Shown in pieces: positions 15,318 to 27,270 of a DNA stretch of 64,000 bases. The notes beneath the pieces are model-generated. The model did not search any database, had not been told where the DNA came from, and saw only the letters and a list, made by a program, of their open reading frames with translations. Origin of the DNA: Sarcomyxa edulis (lineage: Eukaryota > Basidiomycota > Agaricomycetes > Agaricales > Mycenaceae). Position 1 is the stretch's first letter. Each line of letters begins with the position of its first letter. The stretch covers positions 1,488,001 through 1,552,000 of the forward strand of contig QUOL01000002.1 in the NCBI GenBank assembly GCA_009761415.1, in the 5' to 3' direction. A program made the translations under genes and the position numbers.

Positions 15318-16853
15318 TCATATCCAGCCAGCTGGAGGAGATCGTAATCGTACAGAATCCTGTCGACTCTGGCTTCTCGCCCGCCCATTCCACGACTGTG
15401 GAGTCGCCGGAGACTTATACCCTGCCTCATTGCCACTCCCACTCCCCTTTGTGTCAACTGAATCCCGATCAGCAGGACCCCGATGAGACTGAGACTGATA
15501 CTGAAGTTCAGGCTGTTCCGCCAACGCGTGTAAACTGCACACAGACGCGTGCATACTATGCACCGATCCGCTTCCGCTTCCACTGCTATACCCACGTGTG
15601 TGTACGCGGGGATTATGCCGGAGACGTATCTCGTCCGTGCAGAGTTTGTATAGAGCGTCGAGCTGGAGGTATTGAGCTTCGTCTCGGAGCTCGAGGAGTG
15701 TGTCTAAGCGAGATTGTGATGTGGAATGTAATTGGACGGCTCGAGGGAGTTGTTCTGGGGCACTTGGAGAAGCCTCGGGGGATCGGAGATATGTCAAGAT
15801 GTGGGCGTAACTAAATGATGAATAGAAGTGAGTGAGTGATCGAAGTTTTTTTCTGTTGACAGAAAGAACTCACGGAGCACTTGGCCGATCGAGGAAGATA
15901 TGCAAAGTGAACGAAGACTGGGGCAGAAGACCTTGTGTAGTAAGATGATGGCGATATGTATGGACGTCCTCGCTCGTATTTGAATATACGGAGGATGCGT
16001 CCGAATTTCGTCGAGACCTTGGGAAAAGCGATGAAATGTAAGCGGATAGATGCGACGGACGTGATATGATAGTGTCGAAAGTCGTCCGGTGGACAGCTGT
16101 ACTTGTTTCCAGTGAAATGATGATCTTTGTTGGATCAACAACACTAGATGGGACCTCTGAAATCAAGATGGGTCTAAATTCGGGTGCAAGAGGTGTAGCT
16201 GGAATGTTGGTGGGAAGTGCAGGCACAGCTGGGAAATAGTCCAAGCACGGTGTCGAGCTAGACTTTAGAGAAGGGCGAAAAGAGACAGAAGGCGAAGGTG
16301 TAGGCGGCGGAGGTGGTGTGCGCGTTGGTCGAGGTGGTTTCGGTGCTTCGGGCTCGAACATTTGGAAATCTGCGGGTGTCTGAGGAAGAGGAGGGAGAGG
16401 CGGACTGCTAGGGGGGGACGGTAGGTCATCAGACTCTTCCTCTTCCACTTCCTCGAGCTCGGCTTCGACTTCTGTTGGCGATTCAACCTCTTCTAGAGTC
16501 GGTGCATCCTGGTAAGTAACTCTGACCCGAGAACCGCTCAGCGCTTCTTCAGGTGTCCTTACAACGGTCGCTCCTGAGCCCAGAGCACCTATACGCTCGC
16601 GATTCAAAATTTCGAGTGAGCGCGTGAACTTGGGTTCTGAGATGCGAATGGGTTTCGATGGAATATATTGAGCGGAATGTGAAGACGTTGAGGTCGAGCT
16701 ACGACTCAGCCAGGTAACCATTGTGTTCGAAATGGATGGTCTACGACCACGGGAATGAGATTTTACGGAGGCAGTGGTTTGAAGAGAGGATATAGAGGAC
16801 GAGTTCGGAGTGTGTTGTGTGCGAGGCTGAGAGCGAGTAGAAGGCATGGCCAT
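15318..16853 (-). CDS. BTB/POZ-like protein with long proline- and acid-rich N-terminus
   Basis: Two exons, 16853-15874 and 15810-15318, join in frame to about 490 residues. The first 200 residues are Ser-rich, then acidic (EVEAELEEVEEEESDD) and then proline-rich (PSPPSSPPLPPLPQTP; TRTPPPPPTPSPS). From about residue 250 a BTB-like fold is suggested by IIISLETSTAVHRTTFDTII, a helix DTIISRPSHLSAYISSLF, then after the intron YAHILTYLRSPEA and RDEAQYLQLDALYKLCTDEI. These last segments resemble KCTD/T1-type tetramerisation domains of adaptors for cullin-3 ligases or membrane proteins. The tail is Gly/Ser rich. The first ATG (16853) and a second two codons later are both possible. Role unknown; the BTB call is a resemblance only. 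Confidence 0.72.
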
Positions 16854-18217
16854 GGTTCAGGAGAAGAAGTTGGTATCAAAGAATTATTCATTTCTGTGCT
16901 AGATATATCCGGAGACAAGGGACAGAACAAAAAACAAAGAAACATCGGAACAAAAGGAAACGTGACCACTGTTCACACAATGTCACGTAACAACACCGTG
17001 ACATCTTCCCCCCTTCTCCCTATTGTGCTCAACTTGTACGTCGTCACCTCTTGGATAGACTCGGCGTCGAGGCTACGCTGTAGGCAACAAAGGCTCAGAC
17101 TTTTACCTTCTCAATGTCTCTGACACCCTCCGCACACCATATGCATGTGGCAGCCGTAGCCGCATTGCTTCCTCGATGCAAACTACGCACTGTATCAGAT
17201 GCGGGGCGAGGTGGGGATGACTCGCGTAAACAAGAAGAACAATACACGCAGCAGTCACACGTCTACCGATGACCATGCCTTGCCAAGAGTCTTGCATAGG
17301 AGAGCTGCGTTGGACGCCAGGTTTATTGTCAGACAAGCCGCTGCCTTGTTCTCAAGCTAGGCCGCTCCATCTACCTAGAGCGGATATGCGCACGGACCTG
17401 AAGTGCGAACTTGGTACCCTCTTCCCGATATTTGACCCCAGGTATGCTTCCCTGTCCTCTCCGAGACACTTCTGTCTCGCGTATACTTGGTCGACATGTA
17501 GCCGAAGTCGTGTCTGCTATCGCGAAAACGAGTTCCCAACAGCCGCAATGGCAGGGTAAGGAGGACTTGTGATTGGCTAGTAGATTGCCCTTGCAACTTT
17601 CACAACGGGAATTCGTCATTCCCGAGAGTTCATCAATCGAACGACCAAAATTGTATTACCTTTCCCAAAGAGGAGGCGAGAAACTTAATACTACCTTTCG
17701 GAGGGTTGCGACTAGCGTATACTTGGTAAATGACAACTTGTTGACTTGAAATATGGATAATTGAACGAGTTCCTTGTAGGTACTTTACCTAAATATGCAG
17801 ACCTATTGCACGTAGCATCATGCTCCGAGTCGTATGGCCAGATAGCTTATCTCTACCCACCCTATCCACGTTTCGACAATAAACGACATGCTTATGTATG
17901 GAGCCTTTGTGCGCAAATAGAAATCCTCCGCGAATGAGATACGCGTCCAAGTCGCGTCCGAAACTCTAAGTATGTCCTTTGTCCGGCCATCGGCCGAGTT
18001 GCTTGCGATTATTTGACTTTGTTAGATGATCGCTATGTCGATACACACCAGGGAACCAATCACAGATGATTCAGATGTTCTACTAAAGAGCTGTCACGAC
18101 ATGACTGTCCGAGTGGTTAAACATCTACTTAAAGTGCGTAAAATTATATATCAAGAAGTCGAGAAAACGCTAACGTCGACTCTCACAGACTCACAGATCT
18201 AGATACCCAACGCCTGA
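16854..18217. other. Long intergenic region between BTB-like gene and first RTA1-like gene
   Basis: No exon chain with a recognisable protein was found on either strand in these 1.36 kb. The left part must hold the BTB-like gene promoter, since that gene is read leftward; the right end holds the RTA1-like 3' untranslated region. A short tRNA-like D-arm motif lies at 18107-18120, without the rest of a tRNA. Confidence 0.5.
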
Positions 18218-19640
18218 TCAACGACCACTCTTCATCAACTCGAAGCTGTTCGGAGAGTGCTGTCCTTCCGGGGAGAGAATTGTCGTGGATGGTGACAACA
18301 TCTGCGGTGGGAGCGGCGAGAAGTTGGGAATGAATCTCCCGGGCCAGAAGAGAACGTATACTTCAATGGCAATGAAGAGAGGTAGGGTGTCGAGACCATA
18401 GAATAGTCCTTCGTTGGATGTAATGGAGCCGCCAAATCCTTGGGATTGCTCTATGGTACGGTAAACCGAACGGATCTAGATGATAATCTAACATTAGTTC
18501 ATATCTCCGGGGAAATTAGGTATCGACTGACGAGGATGCATATGCAACTGAGTACGAGGGCCCCAGCTAGAGCTCTCCAGTCGTTGTACCACGGTTTCCC
18601 ATCTCTATCGTCCATAAACCAGGTTTGCTGTTGGCGGGTATAAACTCGATAGAGGAATACAGCGTAGATGCATGAGAAGAATACAAATGACACGAGTTGC
18701 AGAATGAGGCCGACGAGGAAAATCTGCGTGCAAAGTAAGAAGGTTCATCACAGAGAGAAAGCAGGAAAAGATAGATACATGAGATCCAATTTCAGCCATG
18801 CCCTGGGAAGCAGCAAGACCGCCGCCGCTACCCTAAAAAATATGACCGTGTAGTAAGATGACCGTTTTCGAAGGTGATTAGTTCACGATGGACGTACCTG
18901 AATCAGGAAAGTCAAGACGTCGGATATGATGAAGAACTTTGTAATGTGCCGTGGATTGACCATGAGGTATTCCTCGCATCTGATGTGTCTGGCAAGGCGC
19001 CCCAACAAAACGTAGTCCGCGGCTATGAACGCGCATGGCTTGATGGATTTAGAACAGAGATTAGCCATGCATAGGACAGATGTTAAATTCATATAAGAGC
19101 TTACAGAGAGTACGACAAAGAAGTTTTCGAAGACGTATATTCCTATTGTATCCGGTTTAGAGTGTAGGGCGAAGCGCACAGCGATTCCCATAGCAAATGC
19201 TAGAGGGTTTATAACAAGTCGGTCAGAATGGAATCAAAAGAATATGGCATTGAACAACTTACTAAACGCTCCGACCGTCATAGCAAGCATCCATTTGGCT
19301 CCCCATTTCCTTATGCAAAACACCTGCGAGATAGCGACCTGGAGGATCAGGACTGGATAATGAGACGAAACAAATCAGTCGAGGATCCACGTTATTGGCT
19401 CCAGAGGAGACGAGAGTAGAAAGCAGGGAAGAATAGATTATGACGAGGTCTCGAAGAAAACTCACCCAAGGCTATTGCTGTCAAGACATTGGATGGAATA
19501 TATCTCAGGGGATTACAAACATCGTTCTTAGGATCAAGGAACGGATCGTCCGGACAATTCGAAGCTCCTAGTCCATAGGCAGGGGTTGCGAGAAACGCAG
19601 AACAGAAAGCGATGAAGGTGATCAGGGAAGTGGGGCGCAT
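18218..19640 (-). CDS. RTA1-like seven-helix membrane protein, copy 1
   Basis: Member of the fungal RTA1/RSB1 family of seven-helix plasma-membrane proteins, whose yeast members are linked to sphingoid-base export and resistance to toxic lipophilic compounds. The start at 19640 gives signal peptide-like MRPTSLITFIAFCSAFLA, matching the start of copy 2; an ATG at 19688 is an alternative. Seven exons are joined, giving NPLRYIPSNVLTAIALG, KWGAKWMLAMTVGAFAMGIA, CAFIAADYVLLGRLARHI, KFFIISDVLTFLIQGSGGG, IFLVGLILQLVSFVFFSCIY, PWYNDWRALAGALVLSCICI and IRSVYRTIEQSQGF with the conserved GLFYGLDTLPLFIAI end. The C-terminal tail is Ser/Pro rich. It lies directly downstream of copy 2 on the same strand with the same intron pattern, so the pair is a tandem duplication. 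Confidence 0.85.
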
Positions 19641-20422
19641 GCCTGGAGGAACGGTGAGAACTGGAAAGAAGAAGAGCGGTGAAGACAAAAAGTGAAAGTG
19701 AATGTGTAAGAGAGTGGTATGTTAAGTAGTCCCAGGACTGACCATGTGGTTGATTTATCTTATACCCCGCAGGGATATCGGTAACTTTGAGGCAGTGAAC
19801 AAGATTCAGACAGTATTTAACGGGTCAATATCTTGGCAGCGTTCCGGTGAGAAAAAGCCGATTGCTCGAAGGTTTCCAGCACGACGATAGGATACCTGCA
19901 TGAGCTGAGTCGGTTTCCTTTGGTTTACGCGCAGGGAAGGTACCAAAACTTGAGGTAAGATCAAGCTGGAGCCGCATTGGGAAGGAAGAATTTGAAAAAT
20001 AGGTCCGGATAGGTTATTTTTGGGTTATTTGGCCGTGGTTATCTATGGGCTCCCGACGGAGGATTTACCAAAACAAGTAAGGGCTCCGACGGAGGCCTCG
20101 AACTCCCAACGGGTCATGGACGAATCAATACAGGCGAACTGCGGTTTTTACCCCATCATCCTGCAAGCTGTGTCTCTTGCGAGTCTGAGCGCTTGAAGAT
20201 CGTCAAGGCCGACGTTGGTTTGACGTTGGTCTAAAAAAAGTTTCAACGTTCGCGGGCTGCGCTTGACAAACATACACAAAGCCACGTGGACTTTGGACGC
20301 GAGATCGATCGATGATCCAACGATGATTTTGGACGATGTAATCGAAAGAAATATGAAATAGCATGTGTTCCTCGAGCTCTAACATCTATATGTATATGGT
20401 ATATATATCAGGGGAGAAACAA
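19641..20422. other. Intergenic region between the two RTA1-like genes
   Basis: This is the promoter of copy 1 and the 3' region of copy 2. It carries two near-identical 15-16 base copies of GGGCTCC(C)GACGGAGG at 20047-20062 and 20081-20095. A tandem GACGTTGGT pair lies near 20211-20230. No coding exon was seen. Confidence 0.55.
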
Positions 20423-21865
20423 TCACTTTTCACGAGAGTCCAAGCTTTCCACCTGCTGGCCCTCTTTCGGGATCGTGGGTGAGGGTGACGATGGGACATC
20501 TGGTATTGTGGATTCTTTGGGAATGAATCGTCCAGGCCAGAAAGGAACATAGATGGCGATGCAGATAAAGAGAGGTAGAGTATCAAGGCCGTAGAAAAGA
20601 CCTTCGTTCGTCGCGAGGGCACCTTCGAAACCTTGAGATAGTTCGATTGTACGGTAAACAGAACGGATCTAAAGCAGTAGACGGGTAAGGTCGATGATTG
20701 GAGCTAGTGTTCTTCTGAGATGAACGACGCACCAAGATACCGATACAGCTAACACAGAGTGCACCAGCCAAAGCTCTCCAGTCACGGAACCAGGGTTTAC
20801 CTTGGACTTTGTCCGTGACCCATATTTGAGGTTGACGAGCGTATACCCGAAACAAGAACACGAGATAGATGCATGTGAACACGAGGAACGAAACCAACTG
20901 GAGAACAAGACCGGCGAGAAAGATCTGGGAGTGGTAGGCAGATAGACGATGAGAATCTTGTACGGATGTCGAAGAAGAGATATAACATACGTGAGATCCT
21001 GTTTTGGCAAGTGGAATATCATTGGCTGAGATCGAGAGAGCACCACCTGCAGCCTAAGAAGTGAGGTACATGAAGGCCGGGAGAATATGTACCGTTATAT
21101 ACGGACGTACCTGGATCAAGAATGTCGTTATATCGGAAGAGATGAATACTCGTGTGATTTTGCGTGGCTTGACAAGGAGATACTCGTCACATCTGAGGTA
21201 TCGTGCAAGATGTCCTAGCAGGACGTAATTCGCTGCGATGAACGCGCAAGGCTTCAGATCATGAACATCAGTTGCTACGACAGTACATCTGATCGCATTG
21301 TTGGCTTACGGACAGAACGACGAAAAGATATTCGACGATGTAAAGACCCTTTGAATCGGGCTGAGTGTGTAGACCGAACCGGGTACCAATTCCTAAGGCA
21401 AAGGCTGGGAAAGAGGTAGTTTGATGATAAGATACACGTTTATTAGCACGACACTCAGCGGGATAGCCAAAATGGTAACGCACTGTATGCCCCAATTGTC
21501 ATCGCGAGCATCCATCTAGCTCCCCACTTCCATATCCATAGACTTTGAGTGAGCCCAACGAGGAGGACAAGTGCTGTAAGGATACGTGTGAGTTTCGATG
21601 CACGTGTAAACGCTCCTTAGCGGTAGAAGCTTCCATACAGCACGAGAAGAAAGGAGAAGTAATGAAAGAACTCACCGAAAGCGATTCCGGTCAGGACATC
21701 CGAAGCAATGTACTTCAATGGATTGCAAGGATCATGTTTTGGATCGATGAAAGGGTCTGCAGGACAGGGAATAACAGGACCAACACGAGCTGTTGTGGGC
21801 GTCACAAGAAACAAAGAATACAAGGCGATGGACGTGACGAGAGAGAGCGACGAAGTTTTAGTCAT
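20423..21865 (-). CDS. RTA1-like seven-helix membrane protein, copy 2
   Basis: Paralogue of the neighbouring gene at 18218-19640, same family and strand. The start MTKTSSLSLVTSIALYSLFL is a signal peptide, then CPADPFIDPKHDPCNPLKYI, which parallels CPDDPFLDPKNDVCNPLRYI of copy 1. Further exons give ALVLLVGLTQSLWIWKWGAR, FALGIGTRFGLHTQPD, CAFIAANYVLLGHLARYL, KITRVFISSDITTFLIQ, IFLAGLVLQLVSFLVFTCIY, PWFRDWRALAGALCVSCIGI and IRSVYRTIELSQGFEGALA. The end is GLFYGLDTLPLFICI followed by a short hydrophilic tail ending in VESLDSREK. Seven exons share the intron positions of copy 1. Substrate cannot be deduced; sphingoid bases are suggested only by the yeast RSB1 relative. Confidence 0.85.
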
Positions 21866-22406
21866 AGTGGGGAGTCAATGTAGTCGAGCGAAGGGAATGT
21901 GAGCTTTTGATTGATCCACCAAGTGGATGACAAGCAAAGAACGGTTTGCATGCGGGCATTAGTGCTCCGGCAGTGCCTGGGATGGAGGACGGAAATAGTT
22001 CAGCATCAGGAGACAATATTGTATCCGACGCTCTTGCGGCGTTCTCGGTCATATTCGATCATGCCCCACTGTCGAAACACCGACGGCCCATCAATGTGTT
22101 AATGTGTTAATTAGTGCTGGTACTGAGAAAGGTTGAGCTTGAGAGCTTGAGTCTTGGAGCTCTGAGAAATGCACCATAACATGACCACTTGCCAGCGATG
22201 AATTCGGATGCATCAACGAGTTTATCGTACGAGTCACACAACCGGACTTCCCCGAGAGAGTTTTTGGTGTGTGAACATGAAGAAGCCTGAGTGGTCTGGT
22301 ACTGACGAGGTGTAGAAGGGAGGAGATCGCGACTGATTGTGAACAGGATACTTTTATACTTTGCAATTTCAATATTTGAAATTGATGATTCGCGGCAGAA
22401 GTAATT
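21866..22406. other. Intergenic region upstream of RTA1-like copy 2
   Basis: Holds the promoter of RTA1-like copy 2 and the 3' end of the small gene at 22407. A short direct repeat AATGTGTT is present twice at about 22094-22111. No family-like exon was seen. Confidence 0.5.
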
Positions 22407-22841
22407 TCATTTCTTAGGCGCCCAGAGATCGTACAGTTCCTTGTCAGCGGGGTCGAAACAAGTCAAGAGCGAAGGATCTGAGCGGAGCACGACTTTTCGT
22501 ACCGGTCCGCCAGGAGAAGGGCGGAAAGTAGTGCGAGGAGGATCGTTCAATCGGTAAACGCCCGATGCACGAGCCGAGTCTGAGGATAGTGTTGACGACG
22601 TTGGGGAAATATTTCCATCTGCTGCAGACTGGAGGAGGTCTCAAGGCAAAGCAATACAAATCTACACAAGATACACATACCTCTCCTCCTCTATTTCCGC
22701 GTCGATTAGCGGGGGTAGCTGGGCTACTAGATGGTTGTTCTACAGCTGACAGACCTGTAGGTTGAGTACCTGATCAGACCCGCACGCAAGCTACATACCC
22801 AGCGAAGGCGAGCTGAGTCGATCATCCATCGATGGAGGCAT
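22407..22841 (-). CDS. Small conserved-looking hypothetical protein, 117 aa
   Basis: Three exons, 22841-22799, 22769-22681 and 22628-22407, join in frame through consensus GT-AG introns of 29 and 52 nt (the first is unusually short). The protein starts MPPSMDDRLSSPSLG, passes through a Ser/Thr-rich linker, and ends in a compact segment: ASGVYRLNDPPRTTFRP, KVVLRSDPSLLTCFDPADKE and LYDLWAPKK. The C-terminal third looks constrained, with few low-complexity residues, while the first part is likely disordered. I do not recognise the family. It is divergent from VID27, with 150 bp between the start codons. No single reading frame covers it, so simple ORF calling misses it. Confidence 0.6.
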
Positions 22842-22991
22842 ACTGCATGCGGTGAACAAAACGTGGCTGTTGTTCGACGAAAAGAGTATAGAGGTGTGAC
22901 AGTGTCACGTGTTGATGGCACAGGTGTCACAAGCGTGAAAGTAATTTCCACAAACTCTTCCTTTTACTTGTTCGACCTCCTTCTCCTGCTC

Positions 22992-25895
22992 ATGAATATC
23001 TTCAGATCTTGTGAGCATTATCTGGCATCACTCTATTACATTCTTTGACTTTTATCCCCAGTGATCGGGAAAGTCTGGCGTACGTTCAATAGCAAAAAGC
23101 TGCCGCGCAGACAGGAGACTAACAATCCATCATTGACATAGAGGACCCTAATGCCGCGGAAGTCGTAAAGATATCTACCGGGCAACTCTATCTAGTAAGG
23201 CCGGGAAATATACGTGGATCTAGGGAATGCATGTACGTAGACATTCATTCGGTTTGCAGAGTCGCCGTGCGCTAATTCGCCACTAGATACAATGAAGCCA
23301 TGGCCACTATTCGCCGAGTTCCATCACTTGAACACAATTTTCAACTCGTGATTACTAGAGTGTATGAAGATGGTGACCAAGAGCTCTTGGAGGACGAGGA
23401 TGAAAGTATGTCTCGATGATCTTATCTTTAGCTAATTTGTCGTTCTAATTCGCTTTACAGCCGACGAGGAGCGAGTGTTCTTGATTAGCGAAGAACTTGA
23501 TTTTCGCACAGGAGAAACAGATGGCGACCCGACCCTTGTTTGGAGAGACCTGGCGGGCGATGTGGACGAGTTCTATGAGTTCATAGCGGCGGGCACCAAT
23601 AGCCCTACACTCGCATTCTTCGAAACGTGCATGTATCGGGCGATGTACGAGCGCAAATACAAGACAAGTGCGGACAACACGCGAGACTCTGATTTCGAAG
23701 AATTCATATGGCGGTCAGTGTGCCTGGTCGGGTCAATAGTAGCGTAACTGATTCCTTCATATCTATAGACCTCCCCCACCGAAATCCACCAGCGCTACTA
23801 AACGGAAAGCGTCAGCTAAGAACGACTCTGCATCACTTTCCGCAGCTATGGCCTCTCTTGCTGTCGAGGAACCTTCGCCGAGGAATGCTAAAGGGAAGGC
23901 AGTGGATCGTGGACTTGCTAGCCCTGCTGTCGACAAGGAGTCCTCCGCCATGGCCTCATTACCCGTTCTTGTCGCCCACGAAGCCGAGTTGTACCTTTGG
24001 GACCGAGAGACGGAAGAATTCGTTAATCAAGGCATCGTTATTGCTAAGATTGTACAACGTGCGGGCAGTGGATTCGAATTCTGGCTCACTGCTTCTTCGG
24101 ACGGTCATCAACTCCTTGCACACAAAATTACATCTGAGATGAATCAGCGATGGTCGACCAAGATGTTTTCACTCACGTGGAACAACATTGGTGACAATGG
24201 GAGACAGAGCAGTTGGCTGTTTAGGTTCCCAGAGCAGGAGTCGTATGAGGCGTTTTTGAGAATGTTTACTCAGTCTTTGTGGGAGGCGTTATACCAGACA
24301 TCGTGGGCCAAGATGAAGGTGCGTCAAGATCAGCTCATATAATTGTCTACTTCATGCTGACCATAATCCCATCAGGCCGATGAACAGAAATATGTCTTGG
24401 AATCAAGCACGGAAGATGTGGAGATGCATAATGTTGAGGACGAAGAGGAAGATGAAGAAGAGGTTTTCTCCGAACTAGACCCAGAAGAAGGTTCGTTGAT
24501 CTCCTTGACTTTTTGCAGTCACGTATTTGACAATTGTTCATCACAGAGAAAAGCGAGTCCTCTGAAGAAGAAGAGGCCTACGATGAGGAGGATGAGGACT
24601 TGGTCCCTGCTCTTGCTAACGGCGACAAGAACTCCCAGCTTACAGTCGGCTACAAGGGAGATCGCTCCTACGTTGTCCGGGGTAACAATATTGGTGTCTT
24701 CAGACATTCGAACGACAATCAGGTCAAATATTATGCCACGATCAGCAAGATAGCCACAACGCAAGGGAAGGAGTTCAAACCGAAAGAGGTACTTGGTATA
24801 TTTACAATCCGCTTTCACCGTCCATGCTGACGATCGATGTTTCTCTAGGTCATGCTACATGACCAAGATACCAAGATGATTTTGATGAACCCCACGGACC
24901 CACATTCGCTCTACAGCATGGACATCGAGCGGGGCAAAGTAGTTGAAGAATGGAAGGTGCACGACAACATCACCGTCGACCATATGGCCCCAGACAACAA
25001 ATTCGCGCAAACCACACGTGAACAGACCCTAGTTGGAGTCTCACATAACGCTCTATTCCGGATCGATCCTCGAATGTCTGGGACCAAAATGGTCGATAGC
25101 CAGTACAAGCAATATGTCAGCAAGAACCAGTTCTCAGGGGTGGCGACCACTGCCTCTGGGAAACTGGCTGTTGCTAGTTCGAAGGGTGATATCAGACTAT
25201 TCGATTCCATCGGGAAGAATGCAAAGACGGCATTGCCTCCGCTTGGAGATCCTATATTGGGCATCGACGTGACTTCTGACGGTCGTTGGATTGTGGCGAC
25301 TACCAAATCGTATCTGTTGTTGATTGATACTCTCATCGGGGAGGGGAGATATCAAGGGAGTTTGGGCTTCGACCGGAGCTTCCCTGCATCTGCGAAGCCT
25401 ATACCGAAGAGACTGCAGTTACGGGGTGAACATGTGGCTTATATGGACCATGATATCACGTTTACGCCTGCCAGGTATGTTTCTGGTTCTTCGGAGGTCT
25501 ATTGTCTTCATCGTTCTTACTTTTTCTCAGATTCAATCAGGGTGAAGGCCAAGAGGAGAACGCGATCATCACATCAACTGGACAGTTCGTGATCGCATGG
25601 GACTTCAAGAAAGTCAAGAAAGGACAACTTGACAAATACGAAATCAAAAAGTACGAGGATCATGTCGTCCAGGATAACTTCAAGTTTGGCGACGATAAAG
25701 AAATTGTACGTGGTCTTGGCTATACGGTTTCCTTCTTTATTGCTCATTCCTCTGCTTCAGATCGTCGCATTGCAGAACAACGTTCTCGCTATCAACAAGA
25801 AGAATCTGCGGAAACCAACTCGTCATTCCTTGGGCCACTCCCTGCCCTACGGAGATCCTCAAAGCCGGTCTAACATTGTCAATGCCCCGTATTAG
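22992..25895 (+). CDS. VID27: Vid27 family protein
   Basis: Yeast Vid27 is a cytoplasmic protein connected to vacuolar import and degradation of gluconeogenic enzymes; its biochemical role is unclear. The start MNIFRSL-IGKVWQDPNAAE is assembled from two short exons and fits the family. The N-terminal half has a PH-like segment (GQLYLVRPGNIRGSRECIYN, WRDLAGDVDEFYEFIAAG, MYRAMYERKYK). Then come a linker, a second PH-like part (VLVAHEAELYLWDRE; SWLFRFPEQESYEAFLRMF) and an acidic spacer (DEEEDEEEVFSELDPEEE). The C-terminal Vid27 beta-propeller-like domain follows (YVVRGNNIGVFRHSNDNQ, HDQDTKMILMNPTDP, VGVSHNALFRIDPRMSG, GDIRLFDSIGKNAKTALP, GRWIVATTKSYLLLIDT, IITSTGQFVIAWDFKKVKKG). Eight to nine short introns. 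Stop at 25893-25895. Confidence 0.92.
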
Positions 25896-26036
25896 TAGCT
25901 GTACTACTCTAACAGTAACGACCACCGACGTCTCTCTCGCTCCATCTCTTTTCTCTGTGGTTTATTGTTTCCTAGTAGTGATATCACGAGTGCAATTTGT
26001 ATACCGGTATATATGTATCTTCGCGCAATGAATATA

Positions 26037-26738
26037 TTATGAAGCCATGCAAGATTGCTTTGGTAATTTATCTCTGAGAGCCGCCCCTCTTGATGAGTAC
26101 ATTGTCTCCACAGTAAGCAAGCAATGACTACTTACATGGTAAGATGTTTGCTTGACCTTTTCTACCACAGAGGGAGAGCCATCCCTCGCGTCTACGTATC
26201 GTCCGATACCGAGATGCCAAGTTATCCTAGGAATCATCAAGGTGAATCCTAAAAGTAAGGTGGTCCACAACATCGGGCTCCAACTCCAAACATCCCACTT
26301 CTTATCCCCCAGCGCCCAGAGCGTGACAAACAAATGACAGAGGTCACCGATGAGGAGAGGAGTCAGGAGCGAGGTTACGATCTTCTCCTGCACAGCAGGC
26401 TGAGCCTTAAGATGTCGGCGAACAGCGTTCAAGACGAAGAGGTTAATGACGCCTATAAGAGCACAGACATGTGCGAGCTGGATGATCGTTACAAGCGTGG
26501 CTCGGGGAAGTGGACCTGGTGGTGGACCACCGGGTGGCCATGGTGCTTGCGAATCGTGCGTCTAGTAACAAGTATGAGCATTAGGTGTACACGAACGTCA
26601 AATAAGAGGGTAGCAAAAATATCGGCTCACTGTTTTTGGATCAGCAAAGGCTCCAAGAAATCCTACAATAGTTAGGAAGGGTTCGTAGCAGGCAAATATG
26701 GCGTAGTAGAAGTCCGGGAGAGCAGAAGTGGGTGGCAT
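26037..26738 (-). CDS. Small fungal membrane protein, about four transmembrane helices
   Basis: Exon 1 (26738-26631) encodes MPPTSALPDFYYAIFACYEP then FLTIVGFLGAFADPKT, and exon 2 starts at 26561 with THDSQAPWPPGGPPPG. Hydrophobic segments are YYAIFACYEPFLTIVGFLGA, VTIIQLAHVCALIGVINLFV, LTPLLIGDLCHLFVTLWAL and MLWTTLLLGFTLMIPRI. The layout resembles a widespread uncharacterised family of basidiomycete membrane proteins; I cannot name a function. The 3' end is uncertain. Read straight on, the ORF stops at 26037, but a possible GTAAGT donor after KQTSYH (about 26135) could splice to a nearby earlier stop. It lies upstream of, and on the same strand as, TSC10. Confidence 0.65.
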
Positions 26739-27270
26739 ACCGGTAGAGGAGGCTATGTAGGGGGTGTACTTAGAGTGCCTTTGTGGTTTTTATGAAAGTC
26801 TATAAAGGAGATATAATTCAGGTACGTTCTTCTAGTAAGAGAATGATGGCAAACCCTGACAATGGGCCTGACAGGACACTACTAGGGGTTATTTGAGGAC
26901 GAGCATCACGTCCCCGCGGGTGTTCAAGCAACACCAAATACTATTTTCCTATAAAATCAACTCGCGTATAATTTTTCTTCTTCACTTACATCCAGATCCT
27001 CTACAAACGTATACGAAGCTGATACTACTTTGTATGCTCAATGGCGATGATCGAGACTAAAAAACTAGAAGGATATAATGCTTGTCTTGTGGTCCTTCAC
27101 TGGGCCACGTACAAGGCAAGCTTCGCTTCTTTCTGACATCCATGCGCAGCAATCTACATCATATGTAGACTCCGATAAAGTGGGAATGGCAGGGCTCTTC
27201 TGTGAGAGTTATATACCCTTTCTGTATCTACGCACAGTCACTACAATCTACACATTGATTTTGCGATATT
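26739..27270. other. Intergenic region between membrane protein gene and TSC10
   Basis: This 530-base stretch holds the promoter of the leftward membrane protein gene and the 3' end of TSC10. AT-rich tracts occur around 26805-26820 and 26935-27000. No exon was recognised. Confidence 0.5.

Noticed and set aside
15302..15814. 170-codon rightward ORF
   Set aside because: Antisense shadow of the second exon of the BTB-like gene.
18107..18120. tRNA gene call from the D-arm-like motif
   Set aside because: No closed D-stem, no T-arm and no plausible anticodon stem; kept only as a low-interest observation.
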